Shown here: one piece after another, positions 1-5,703 of the stretch
Numbering within the stretch: position 1 is the stretch's first letter
How the letters are laid out: each line of letters opens with the position of its first letter
Assembly: GCA_020052975.1 (NCBI GenBank)
Contig: JAGVOC010000099.1
Span: forward strand, 1 to 23,974
Reading direction: 5' to 3'
DNA: 23,974 nucleotides
Origin: Desulfobacterales bacterium
GTDB taxonomy: Bacteria > Desulfobacterota > Desulfobacteria > Desulfobacterales > RPRI01
Notes under the pieces: model-generated
What the model was told of the DNA's origin: nothing
Database searches by the model: none
What the model saw: only the letters and a program-made list of their open reading frames with translations
Position numbers and translations under genes: made by a program

Positions 1-83
1 GACGAAGAATGATAATAACCCTCTTCCTGCCAGTGGACAGCTATCTGGGCTTCCGATGTTTCAACAACTTCTCTTTCCGCCAT
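1..83 (-). CDS. Probable acetyl-CoA synthetase (AMP-forming), N-terminal 27 codons only
   Basis: Only the first 27 codons are in the window; the gene continues off the left edge. The start ATG (83-81) has a strong GGAGG 8 nt upstream. The peptide opens MAEREVVETSEAQIAVHWQE and continues EEGYYH. This resembles the short leader before the body of AMP-forming acetyl-CoA synthetases of sulfate reducers (a VHW-x-EE-x-YY type motif). Such enzymes activate acetate to acetyl-CoA with ATP in the cytoplasm. The gene sits downstream of a sodium:solute symporter on the same strand, the usual arrangement for acetate uptake and activation, which supports the call. An ATG at 90 is in another frame and hits a stop after nine codons, so it was not chosen. 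The call rests on a short peptide and context; another acyl-CoA synthetase is possible. Confidence 0.5.
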   Translation of the reverse strand, partial: MAEREVVETSEAQIAVHWQEEGYYHSS

Positions 84-110
84 CTATCATACCTCCTTTT
101 ATTTATTGAA

Positions 111-141
111 ATTAAAAAAAGTCATGCCTTTCTATTGTCAA
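111..141 (-). promoter_or_regulatory. Possible promoter for the acs-like gene
   Basis: A perfect -35 hexamer TTGACA (141-136) is followed after 19 nt by TTTAAT (116-111). It lies about 30 nt upstream of the start codon of the acyl-CoA synthetase gene and downstream of the two stem-loops. The spacer is longer than the ideal 17 nt, so this is tentative. If real, the synthetase could be transcribed independently of the symporter. Confidence 0.28.
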
Positions 142-206
142 TTTATGACTGGAATCATACTTTCATTTATTGTTGTAGTGATACTCAATCGCAGAGCGGG
201 TGGCCT

Positions 207-267
207 CTCAAGAATATTGATGTAACCGCCTGAATTTACATCAAGCGGTTACATCAATATTCTTGAG
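207..267. repeat. Perfect 23-bp inverted repeat (large stem-loop)
   Basis: Positions 207-229 and 245-267 are perfect reverse complements over 23 bp, around a 15-nt loop. On the minus strand the loop repeats the stem motif TTGATGTAA. It lies between the symporter/microprotein genes and the acs-like gene, just past the GC-rich hairpin at 274-313. It has no U-tract, so it is not a standard intrinsic terminator. It could stabilise the 3' end of the symporter mRNA, attenuate read-through, or be a protein-binding palindrome or a relic of a mobile element. Confidence 0.85.
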
Positions 268-273
268 TAGTTA

Positions 274-313
274 CATACAGAGGGGCCGGGAGTTCTCCCG
301 CCCCCTCTGTATG
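274..313. terminator. Strong GC-rich hairpin after the symporter/microprotein genes
   Basis: Arms 274-292 and 295-313 pair over 19 bp with one mismatch, around a tiny loop. It begins 32 nt past the stop codon of the 28-aa peptide gene, where a terminator for the symporter transcript is expected. No run of T follows on either strand, so termination may be incomplete or Rho-assisted, or the hairpin may act mainly as an mRNA 3'-end stabiliser. Confidence 0.6.
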
Positions 314-344
314 TTTATGAATCAAAAATAACCGGTCCGTTGGA

Positions 345-431
345 TCATCCCCACAAGCCAATTCCAAAAGATGCTGTGAACAAAATTATGAAGGCAATAA
401 TTCCTATCAACCACTTGTCTTCCAGGTTCAT
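345..431 (-). CDS. 28-aa single-helix membrane peptide next to the symporter
   Basis: This small gene encodes a 28-residue peptide starting MNLEDKWLIGIIAFIILFTA and ending SFGIGLWG. It has an acidic, amphipathic head (residues 1-7) followed by one hydrophobic helix to the C-terminus. The ATG is preceded by AAAGGAGG at ideal spacing, a much stronger signal than chance would give. It starts 28 nt after the symporter stop on the same strand and ends before a large hairpin, so it is almost certainly co-transcribed with the symporter. Small single-helix accessory peptides encoded beside sodium:solute symporters are known in sulfate reducers. I infer a similar accessory or stabilising role in the inner membrane. 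The sequence alone gives no direct functional evidence. Confidence 0.75.
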   Translation of the reverse strand: MNLEDKWLIGIIAFIILFTASFGIGLWG

Positions 432-459
432 AATGACCTCCTTTAAAAAATTATTTATC

Positions 460-2250
460 CTATTCTTTTACAACGATCATCTGCTCTTTATCCGCACGCG
501 CGATCTGAATATCGTTAGTTGTGGAAAGTTCGCACTTGAAGGTCAGAGCCCACATCATGATGATACCCACAGTCCACCAGAATATCTGCCAGGACCAGAG
601 GGGCGGAAAGCCTGCAAATTTAAATGCGGTGTTGCCCAGGATACATGCAGGACCTATGGCCAATATGTACCACAAAGGTGTTGCGAATTTCATTATTCCG
701 CGCCATTTGATCCCGCTTTCGGATGGAGCGTCAACGCTGTCCAGCCATTGCCGGACTTCGGCCTGACGATCTATGGTTTCCTTGTCATCCTTGAAGCCGA
801 GGCCCCTGCAGCCGTAAGCGACAACAAGGCCGACAAATACGCCCCAGAAGGCGCTGTGCATGGAAAGCGGATTGGGCCATACGCTATAGGACAGGTAAAC
901 CGCTATCATGCCGGCTGCAACGCCGAGAACGGCGCCGATCCTGGGGAATTTGAAGCCCCAGCAGACACCGAGCAGAAGAACGTACATGACAAAACCGTAA
1001 GCCGTTGCAAGGGCGCCCAGAATAACGAGAGCAGCTTTTGAGTTTATGCCAACATAAAGTGCCGCAATGGTCAGAACGGTTGTCAGTATCCGGTTTACCC
1101 ATATCTGTTCGGACTGGCTTGCCTGTTGATTTCTAATGTAGCGCCAATAAACGTCACGAAGAAGGATGGAACCGCCGGTGTTAATATACGGGGCCGCTGT
1201 GGAATGAATAGCCGCAATGGCGCCCATGAAAACAAACCCGACCATGAACGGCGGAAGGAATTGCTGCATCAGGGTCGGAACAACAATTCTGTCCGTCAAG
1301 CCCTGGAATGCCGCTACTCCTGCAACCTCAAGAACTTTTGCGCCCATGCCCTGAAGGGCTGTAAAGTAGAAAAGGGCAAAACCGACTACAAAGGTTGACA
1401 TGAAGGTCTGCTGCCAGGCCAGAGGCTTTGGAGACTTGATGCCGAAAAAGGTCATGGTAAAGGCCGGGGAAGACTGAATGCCCATGAGAGAGAACATGTA
1501 GGTCAGAATCATGACCGCAGTCCAGGATGCCGCCCCTTTTTTACCCAGGCCCCATGTAATGACATCGGGAACCGTCAGGAATTTTGCATCCAGTTTTGCA
1601 AGTGATGCAGAAAAACCTGTCCAACCGCCGAACTGGGGTTGAACGATAACATAATAGCCCATGGCAATGATACCGCCGACAAGAAGAATGAACTGAGACA
1701 CGCCTACCCATGCGCCGGCTTTCATACCGCCGGTGACAACGTAAAACCATACGATGAATGCGAGAATCAGAGCGCCGGTGATAAATTCAATACCGGTGAT
1801 GATATTGAAAAGGGCGCCTGCCGCCATCATCTGTACGGCCGAATAGAAAATCGAATACAGAACGGCGGTAAGAACAGACAGCCAGCGAATCGCCGTGCTG
1901 TTATAATAATAGGAATACATGTCGCCGGGTGTTATGAATCCGTACCTTTTACCGAGAAGCCACTGTCGTTTGGCAAAGAAAGTACCTGAAATGGGAATGG
2001 TGAGAACGTAAAACGATGCAAAGGCATAGGCCAGACCATCTCGCCAGATCAGACCCGGATGGCCGATAAATGTCCAGCCGCTGAAGGAGGCTGCTGTTGC
2101 AGCCATCAGAAAGGCTATAAAAGGCACAGACCGTCCGCCGATGGCATAGCCGGCCGAAGTTTTTTCCGCGAAGTAGCCTTTCATTCCTTCGTAGAACGAG
2201 TAAATCATGTAAAGACCAAGCATGATATAGACCCAAGTTGCAGCACTCAT
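460..2250 (-). CDS. Sodium:solute symporter (SSS family), probable monocarboxylate/acetate importer
   Basis: The 596-aa protein is almost wholly hydrophobic, with about 13 membrane helices, as in SSS-family cation symporters. Family-like features include the first helix (residues 1-25), the polar re-entry around YAIGGRSVPFIAFLMAATAA and SFSGWTFIG (residues 35-65), and the MMAAGALFNIITGI and GGMKAGAWVGVSQ segments. The start ATG has AGGAGG 6 nt upstream. The substrate is inferred: a 28-aa companion gene and an acyl-CoA synthetase lie downstream on the same strand, which suggests uptake of acetate or a related short-chain acid for activation to its CoA ester. Proline, pantothenate or sugar transport cannot be excluded from sequence alone. 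The gene probably heads its transcript, with a long leader of up to about 340 nt from a promoter-like segment near 2600. Confidence 0.85.
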   Translation of the reverse strand: MSAATWVYIMLGLYMIYSFYEGMKGYFAEKTSAGYAIGGRSVPFIAFLMAATAASFSGWTFIGHPGLIWRDGLAYAFASFYVLTIPISGTFFAKRQWLLGKRYGFITPGDMYSYYYNSTAIRWLSVLTAVLYSIFYSAVQMMAAGALFNIITGIEFITGALILAFIVWFYVVTGGMKAGAWVGVSQFILLVGGIIAMGYYVIVQPQFGGWTGFSASLAKLDAKFLTVPDVITWGLGKKGAASWTAVMILTYMFSLMGIQSSPAFTMTFFGIKSPKPLAWQQTFMSTFVVGFALFYFTALQGMGAKVLEVAGVAAFQGLTDRIVVPTLMQQFLPPFMVGFVFMGAIAAIHSTAAPYINTGGSILLRDVYWRYIRNQQASQSEQIWVNRILTTVLTIAALYVGINSKAALVILGALATAYGFVMYVLLLGVCWGFKFPRIGAVLGVAAGMIAVYLSYSVWPNPLSMHSAFWGVFVGLVVAYGCRGLGFKDDKETIDRQAEVRQWLDSVDAPSESGIKWRGIMKFATPLWYILAIGPACILGNTAFKFAGFPPLWSWQIFWWTVGIIMMWALTFKCELSTTNDIQIARADKEQMIVVKE

Positions 2251-2564
2251 ACATATCCTCCTTAAATAACTCTGCTTTCCTCAAAAGGTTTGAACGGCCG
2301 GTATGGCCGAACGGGTTTATTGTCGCATGATCCGCTTAGTGTCTAATCACCTCCTTCATAATTCATTACTTAACTTAGTTCATTAAAAAATTTCTGGATA
2401 AAACAACCATTTTCAAAATGCTCAACACAAAAACAGTGCATTTACACCTTTTTTTGGCTGATTGAAGCTCCCCGCAGCAAGCAACGTGGAATGCGCTCGC
2501 TGTATCGGTTCAGAAATACTGTCGCCGCAACAATCAACCTGACAATATTGATCTATATAAAATG
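2251..2564. other. Leader/upstream region of the symporter, no gene seen
   Basis: No credible coding region was found. On the minus strand there is a second GGAGG-type site (around 2350) followed only by trivially short reading frames, and a weak 5-bp hairpin (2295-2309). The length fits an untranslated leader running from the promoter-like segment at 2588-2616 to the symporter start. No recognisable riboswitch was seen. Confidence 0.4.
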
Positions 2565-2632
2565 AATTATATTTATTAGATAGTGTCCAGTTAAATTATT
2601 TTATAATAGTTGTCAATAAAAAACTCATTCAG
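2565..2632. repeat. Dispersed ~70-bp promoter-like segment, copy 1
   Basis: This segment matches 4731-4800 in the same orientation. An identical 13-bp block (AATTATATTTATT) is followed by a variable 9-10 bp, then a well-conserved block of about 44 bp that includes a run of shared bases around TTGTCAATAAAAAAC. On the minus strand the conserved block carries a -35/-10 pair. It lies upstream of the symporter gene. Confidence 0.65.
2588..2616 (-). promoter_or_regulatory. Predicted promoter of the symporter operon
   Basis: The minus strand reads TTGACA (2616-2611), a 17-nt A/T-rich spacer, then TAACTG (2593-2588). The -35 is perfect and the spacer is ideal; the -10 is weak. The same layout recurs at 4753-4781 and, with TATCTG, at 13765-13793, which supports a functional promoter. 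It would give the symporter mRNA a leader of about 330 nt. Confidence 0.45.
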
Positions 2633-2705
2633 TTAAATAATCCTTGATAATTTTTCTATCAATGCGTATTAGGAATCATACGCTGCGGATTGTAAATCCG
2701 GCAGG

Positions 2706-2982
2706 CAACTAACATTCATGTGCGGTGCGGGCACAACGAAGCATGAGAATACAGGAACCAGGTGTCAGGAGCCGGAATAACTATCATATTGTTTTTCTTA
2801 TGTATTCTGAGAGACCTTTGAAGAATGTCCAATTTTGGCCAAGTACAAGGAAGGCGATAATTTCAACCACAGGAATACATTGAGTATTTCGAGGATTGAA
2901 ATTTGAGTCTGACGCAGTAATCAGGCAAAAGGGGGCGTTATGCAAAGGTCTCTCTGACTCATGTATTCTCATATAATTAGAG
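2706..2982. repeat. CAGGAGCC-type dispersed repeat, copy 1, split by a MITE
   Basis: The parts at 2706-2810 and 2953-2982 align with the reverse complement of about 10254-10395. Shared blocks include CAACTAACA, GCGGGCACAACGAA, CATGAGAATACAGG, CAGGAGCC, ATTGTTTTTCTT and TGTATTCT. In this copy the element is interrupted at 2811-2952 by a 142-bp MITE, so it is older than that insertion. Its CAGGAGCC/GTCAGGAG motifs resemble the ends of the four-helix-bundle cassette, suggesting a related element. It encodes nothing evident. Confidence 0.7.
2811..2952. mobile_element. 142-bp MITE (ends GAGACCTTTG), copy 1
   Basis: Perfect 10-bp terminal inverted repeats, GAGACCTTTG (2811-2820) and CAAAGGTCTC (2943-2952), are flanked by an exact 5-bp duplication TCTGA (2806-2810 and 2953-2957). 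The element matches 7167-7308 in inverse orientation over its full 142 bp with only scattered differences. It has no transposase; the reading frame inside it is an artefact shared by both copies. It is a non-autonomous element presumably moved by an insertion sequence elsewhere in the genome. It sits inside an older repeat, about 40 bp upstream of the 146-aa membrane protein gene. Confidence 0.9.
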
Positions 2983-2994
2983 GGGTAACTTCTT

Positions 2995-3435
2995 ATGCAG
3001 AATAAACTACTTGTTTTTTTTGAATATCCTGTTGGTATCCGTTATGCTCTTGGGCTGCTTGTGGGAGGATGGATATCGGTCTATGCGTTCATGTACCATA
3101 TCAACACGGTCTTTCCGGACCGGTTTACCGACGCTTTAGTCCTGAAGAATCTGATCGTGGGCATCGGCATCTGCTACTGTGTATTCAGAATCAAACCCTG
3201 GGCAAGAAAGCTGTGCATATTCTTCAATCTGGGGATTATCTGCATCAATGTAATGTTTCTTGCCATACGCATCTCATCAGTTGGAATGGCATCTCCTGCG
3301 TTGAGCATTCACGCGCTGCTTAACATTGTTCTTTTCGGATTGTGCACCTATTATCTTCTGATAAAAGAGACATCCGGATATTTTAAAGTCCTCGAACCAA
3401 AAAAAGTCGATGAATATGGAAATGAAGTTCAGTGA
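2995..3435 (+). CDS. Small four-helix membrane protein, unknown function
   Basis: The 146-aa product has about four hydrophobic segments: roughly residues 12-34, 50-66, 72-95 and 100-122. A short charged C-terminal tail follows (KEPKKVDEYGNE-like, residues 125-146). GAGGGG lies 9 nt before the ATG. The next gene starts 18 nt downstream, so the two are probably co-transcribed. I do not recognise a family. The good ribosome site, uninterrupted frame and membrane topology support a real inner-membrane protein. The DNA just upstream is repeat and MITE sequence, so its promoter may lie within those elements. Confidence 0.7.
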   Translation: MQNKLLVFFEYPVGIRYALGLLVGGWISVYAFMYHINTVFPDRFTDALVLKNLIVGIGICYCVFRIKPWARKLCIFFNLGIICINVMFLAIRISSVGMASPALSIHALLNIVLFGLCTYYLLIKETSGYFKVLEPKKVDEYGNEVQ

Positions 3436-3453
3436 CCGAAAGGAGTTTAATAC

Positions 3454-3696
3454 GTGAACCAACCTCTTCCGCCTAAAGAACTAACCTGTGAATGCGGCAA
3501 CCGGTTTGTCAGCCGGCAGCGCTCCAACTGGTGCCGTGCCTGCGGCAAACAGATTTTTTACGATTTGAAGGATCAAAAGAAGAGCCGGTCAAACCAGATT
3601 TACATCATGTCGATTGTAATCATTACGATTGGATTACTTGCCTATTTTTTTATCGAGATGATTATCACTCCGTTTTTAAGCCTTTGGAAGCTCTGA
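3454..3696 (+). CDS. Zinc-ribbon protein with one membrane helix
   Basis: This 80-aa protein starts at GTG with AAAGGAG upstream. Residues 11-32 hold two cysteine pairs (CECG and CRACG), the layout of a small zinc ribbon. A basic linker (KDQKKSRSNQ) leads to one hydrophobic helix at about residues 49-72 (IYIMSIVIITIGLLAYFFIE). It is therefore probably a membrane-anchored zinc-ribbon protein with a cytoplasmic N-terminal knuckle. It starts 18 nt after the 146-aa membrane protein gene, and a hairpin lies about 70 nt downstream. Function is unknown; the pairing suggests a small two-protein membrane unit. Confidence 0.7.
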   Translation: MNQPLPPKELTCECGNRFVSRQRSNWCRACGKQIFYDLKDQKKSRSNQIYIMSIVIITIGLLAYFFIEMIITPFLSLWKL

Positions 3697-3765
3697 TTTA
3701 GGGGAATTCCGATTGTTAAGTCATATCGAGAGATTTGCAGAATATTGGATAACAGAGGCTGACAT

Positions 3766-3789
3766 GGGGTATGAGCTTGTTCATACCCC
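3766..3789. terminator. Hairpin between convergent genes
   Basis: Perfect 9-bp arms GGGGTATGA and TCATACCCC enclose a 6-nt loop. It lies between the plus-strand zinc-ribbon gene and the minus-strand gene ending at 3831. No T-run follows directly, so it may be a weak bidirectional terminator. Confidence 0.5.
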
Positions 3790-3830
3790 TGCCCGCCCCT
3801 GATTTTAATTATGAGACCGGATTCCGGTCA

Positions 3831-4247
3831 TCAATCCATGTCCATGAAAAATGTCGGCGCCATTACATATGAGCGAACTGCCGCAACCGGCCCTTCCTCG
3901 GTACCGCTGACTGCCCGAACAGTCCAGAAATACGGAATATCCTTTTTCAAACGTTTTGGGGGGATCTGAAAGGTAGGTTTATCTGTTTTTTCATCCACGA
4001 AGCAATCTTTGCATGCTGCTCCCGGCGCAAGATTTTTAATCATATCGGCTGAGCTTGACACGAAAACCCGGTAGCCTGTTGCACCAGTCACCGGTTTCCA
4101 TTTTAACACTGTTGTAAGAACCTGGTTTTTAGCCTTGTCTTTCGGAGCATTCAGTTCCGGAGCCGTAAGAGATCCTGCATAAACTGAAGCCGAAAGCCAC
4201 ATCAATGCCACAAATCCAACCATAAACAATCTGAAATTTAGGTTCAT
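3831..4247 (-). CDS. Secreted fibronectin type III-like domain protein
   Basis: The 138-aa protein starts with a classic Sec signal peptide (MNLNFRLFMVGFVALMWLSA, cleavage near SVYAG). The rest forms one fibronectin type III-like beta-sandwich: APELNAPKD, then TVLKWKPVTGATGYRVFVSS, a middle loop with a cysteine pair (ACKDC) that may form a disulfide, and the YFWTVRAVSGTEEGP strand typical of the domain end. GAGGA lies just before the ATG. The likely location is periplasm or outside the cell, in a binding or structural role; no catalytic motif is visible. The four-helix cassette sits directly upstream and may separate it from its original promoter at 4753-4781. Confidence 0.75.
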   Translation of the reverse strand: MNLNFRLFMVGFVALMWLSASVYAGSLTAPELNAPKDKAKNQVLTTVLKWKPVTGATGYRVFVSSSADMIKNLAPGAACKDCFVDEKTDKPTFQIPPKRLKKDIPYFWTVRAVSGTEEGPVAAVRSYVMAPTFFMDMD

Positions 4248-4292
4248 GATATCCTCATCTGTTGATGTTGTTGTGAATGATAATGAATTACA

Positions 4293-4729
4293 GTAACTAC
4301 TAAAGTAGTCAGAATTCAGGAGTCAGAATTCAGAATACTCCGAGAATACGCCTCCAGTAGTTTGCTAACCTCTGCCAGCAGCAGGGTCGTTTCAGACACA
4401 TCCCCGTATTCAAGATCCCTGGTAAGAATCAAATAGTATCGACATTCCTCCAAGGATCCCTGTGCGATGTTATAAAAACGAAGCTTGTCTGCCTTCCCCC
4501 GCTTCCGGAATCCTTCTGCGATGTTTGCAGCCATGGAGACAGCGACGCGCCAGAATTGCGACGACAAACCGTAGATTTCGGATCGCGGAAATGTTTGTGA
4601 CATACGGTACACCGCAAGTACAAACCGATGCGCTTTCTGCCAAACGATCAAGTCTTCAAACGTTCTGGCAGATTTGCTCATTCTGACTCCTGACTTCTGA
4701 ATCCTGAATTCTGACTCCTGAGTAGTTAC
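4293..4729. mobile_element. Four-helix-bundle cassette, intact copy
   Basis: The ends are a perfect 9-bp inverted pair, GTAACTACT (4293-4301) and AGTAGTTAC (4721-4729). Inside each end lie short iterated words of the type CAGGAGTCAGAATTCAGGA, in inverse orientation. The single gene inside uses these repeats for its start and stop: the ATG follows CAGGAGTCAGA, and the last codons (ILNSDS) and stop are repeat sequence. A decayed copy at 8099-8344 has the same layout, so the whole unit behaves as one mobile or dispersible cassette. No target duplication was seen. Confidence 0.7.
4316..4681 (-). CDS. Four-helix-bundle protein (S23 / 23S rRNA intervening-sequence / Avd-like)
   Basis: The 121-aa protein shows the family pattern: FEDLIVWQKAHRFVLAVYRM near the start, TFPRSEIYGLSSQFWRVAVS (residues 30-50), the AANIAEGFRKRG motif (52-63), then RFYNIAQGSLEECRYYLILT (68-87) and a final helix ending LLEAYSRSIL. 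These are the four helices of the S23/IVP family. Homologs are encoded in intervening sequences of 23S rRNA genes, as free-standing genes, and as Avd accessory proteins of diversity-generating retroelements, where they form pentameric basic barrels that bind nucleic acid. No reverse transcriptase or variable repeat lies nearby. Start and stop codons lie inside the flanking repeats, so gene and repeats form one cassette. The role in the host is unknown. Confidence 0.88.
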   Translation of the reverse strand: MSKSARTFEDLIVWQKAHRFVLAVYRMSQTFPRSEIYGLSSQFWRVAVSMAANIAEGFRKRGKADKLRFYNIAQGSLEECRYYLILTRDLEYGDVSETTLLLAEVSKLLEAYSRSILNSDS

Positions 4730-4730
4730 A

Positions 4731-4800
4731 AATTATATTTATTGTTTCGCGTCAGTTAATTTAATTTATAATTCTTGTCAATAAAAAACAAATTCAACGG
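4731..4800. repeat. Dispersed ~70-bp promoter-like segment, copy 2
   Basis: It matches 2565-2632 (see that entry) and begins 1 bp after the cassette end at 4729. On the minus strand it carries the promoter-like pair at 4753-4781 and points toward the four-helix gene and the FN3-like gene. Confidence 0.65.
4753..4781 (-). promoter_or_regulatory. Predicted minus-strand promoter
   Basis: TTGACA (4781-4776), a 17-nt spacer and TAACTG (4758-4753) give the same architecture as at 2588-2616. It could drive the four-helix gene and, by read-through, the FN3-like gene. Its position just outside the cassette suggests the cassette was inserted between this promoter and the FN3-like gene. Confidence 0.45.
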
Positions 4801-4803
4801 AAT

Positions 4804-5691
4804 TTACGGTATCAGCAAAACCGGCAGTTCTGAGTTTTCCGCAACCCGGTGTGAAACACCGCCCAGCCAGTACTGGCTCAGCCAGTCCTTCCCTGTTCTG
4901 CCAAGAACAATCAGGGATGCGTTGTGTTTGCGTGAAAGATTGATGATTTCGGGAGCGGTGCGGCCGGAAGAAAGATGAGATTCAGCTTTAAGGCCGGCTG
5001 CAGTCAGACGCCTGCAATACTCTTTCAGGCGCCTGCGGCTTTCTTTTTTAAGCTCCTGCAACTGGGCCGGGCTCATCGCCTTGGATATTTTCACGCCTAT
5101 GTTATGGACAACTATAACGTCGGATGCAAGCCCTTTAAGGCCTGTCAGGGCATCAACCGCATTGGAGGAAGGCTGTGACCAGTCTGTGGCCAGCATCGGG
5201 CGGTCGAAGATCTGTTCATTGACGCGGGTAATTATCTTTCCGTCTTGTTCGTATTCGGCCATATATTTATCCATCAGGATAGGAATCGGGCTTCGGCGTA
5301 TGAGATCCAGCATGTGGGTGCCAACATAGACTTTTTCAAAGAGCGAGCGCTTCTTTCGGCCCGCCACGATCATATCAACTTTTTCCTTACCGGCTATGTC
5401 AAGAATCACGGCATTCGGCATGCCAACCTGAATAAAGATTTTGCTTTTTACCCCCTTTTTTGCAAGAACCGCCTGCCACTGTTCAAAGCGGTCTCTCGCT
5501 TTCTTCTTAATCTCCGCCTCTTTTTCCTTCATATAGCCGCCGTAAGGAACAAAGGCCACTTTTTCCCTCGGGATAACATGCACAAGAACTACCTCTTTAA
5601 GACCAACTTTTGTCAGATCAAGCAGTGCCTCAAGAGCGCTTAAAGCCATCTCCCTGAACCGGGTGTGAAAGAGTATCTTTTCAAATTTCAT
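4804..5691 (-). CDS. Tandem-domain universal stress protein (UspA family)
   Basis: The 295-aa protein has two Usp domains in tandem. The first (residues 1-140) opens MKFEKILFHTRF and ends SPIPILM. The second (about 160-295) opens MLATDWSQPSSNAVDAL and ends SELPVLLIP. The second carries GRTGKDWLSQYWLGG, close to the G-2x-G-9x-G nucleotide-binding motif. In the first this is degenerate (GRKKRSLFEKVYVG), so perhaps only one half binds ATP. Translation starts 12 nt after the antiporter stop with AGGTG upstream, so the two genes form an operon. Usp proteins often partner membrane transporters; here it probably responds to or tunes ion stress in the cytoplasm. Confidence 0.88.
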   Translation of the reverse strand: MKFEKILFHTRFREMALSALEALLDLTKVGLKEVVLVHVIPREKVAFVPYGGYMKEKEAEIKKKARDRFEQWQAVLAKKGVKSKIFIQVGMPNAVILDIAGKEKVDMIVAGRKKRSLFEKVYVGTHMLDLIRRSPIPILMDKYMAEYEQDGKIITRVNEQIFDRPMLATDWSQPSSNAVDALTGLKGLASDVIVVHNIGVKISKAMSPAQLQELKKESRRRLKEYCRRLTAAGLKAESHLSSGRTAPEIINLSRKHNASLIVLGRTGKDWLSQYWLGGVSHRVAENSELPVLLIP

Positions 5692-5703
5692 TTTTCACCT
5701 GCC

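Noticed and set aside
340..1041. Long plus-strand frame of 233 aa
   Set aside because: It is antisense to the symporter gene, with no ribosome site and no protein-like hydrophobic or domain pattern.
2683..2705. Sequence resembling a tRNA-Tyr anticodon stem-loop (CGGATTGTAAATCCG)
   Set aside because: No acceptor stem, D-loop or T-loop sequence surrounds it, so it is at most chance similarity or a tiny fragment.
2784..2972. 62-aa reading frame similar to one at 7174-7416
   Set aside because: The similarity is due to the two copies of the 142-bp MITE; the frame has no ribosome site and crosses the element ends.
4316..4681. Diversity-generating retroelement suggested by an Avd-like protein
   Set aside because: No reverse transcriptase, template repeat or variable C-type lectin gene is found in the window.
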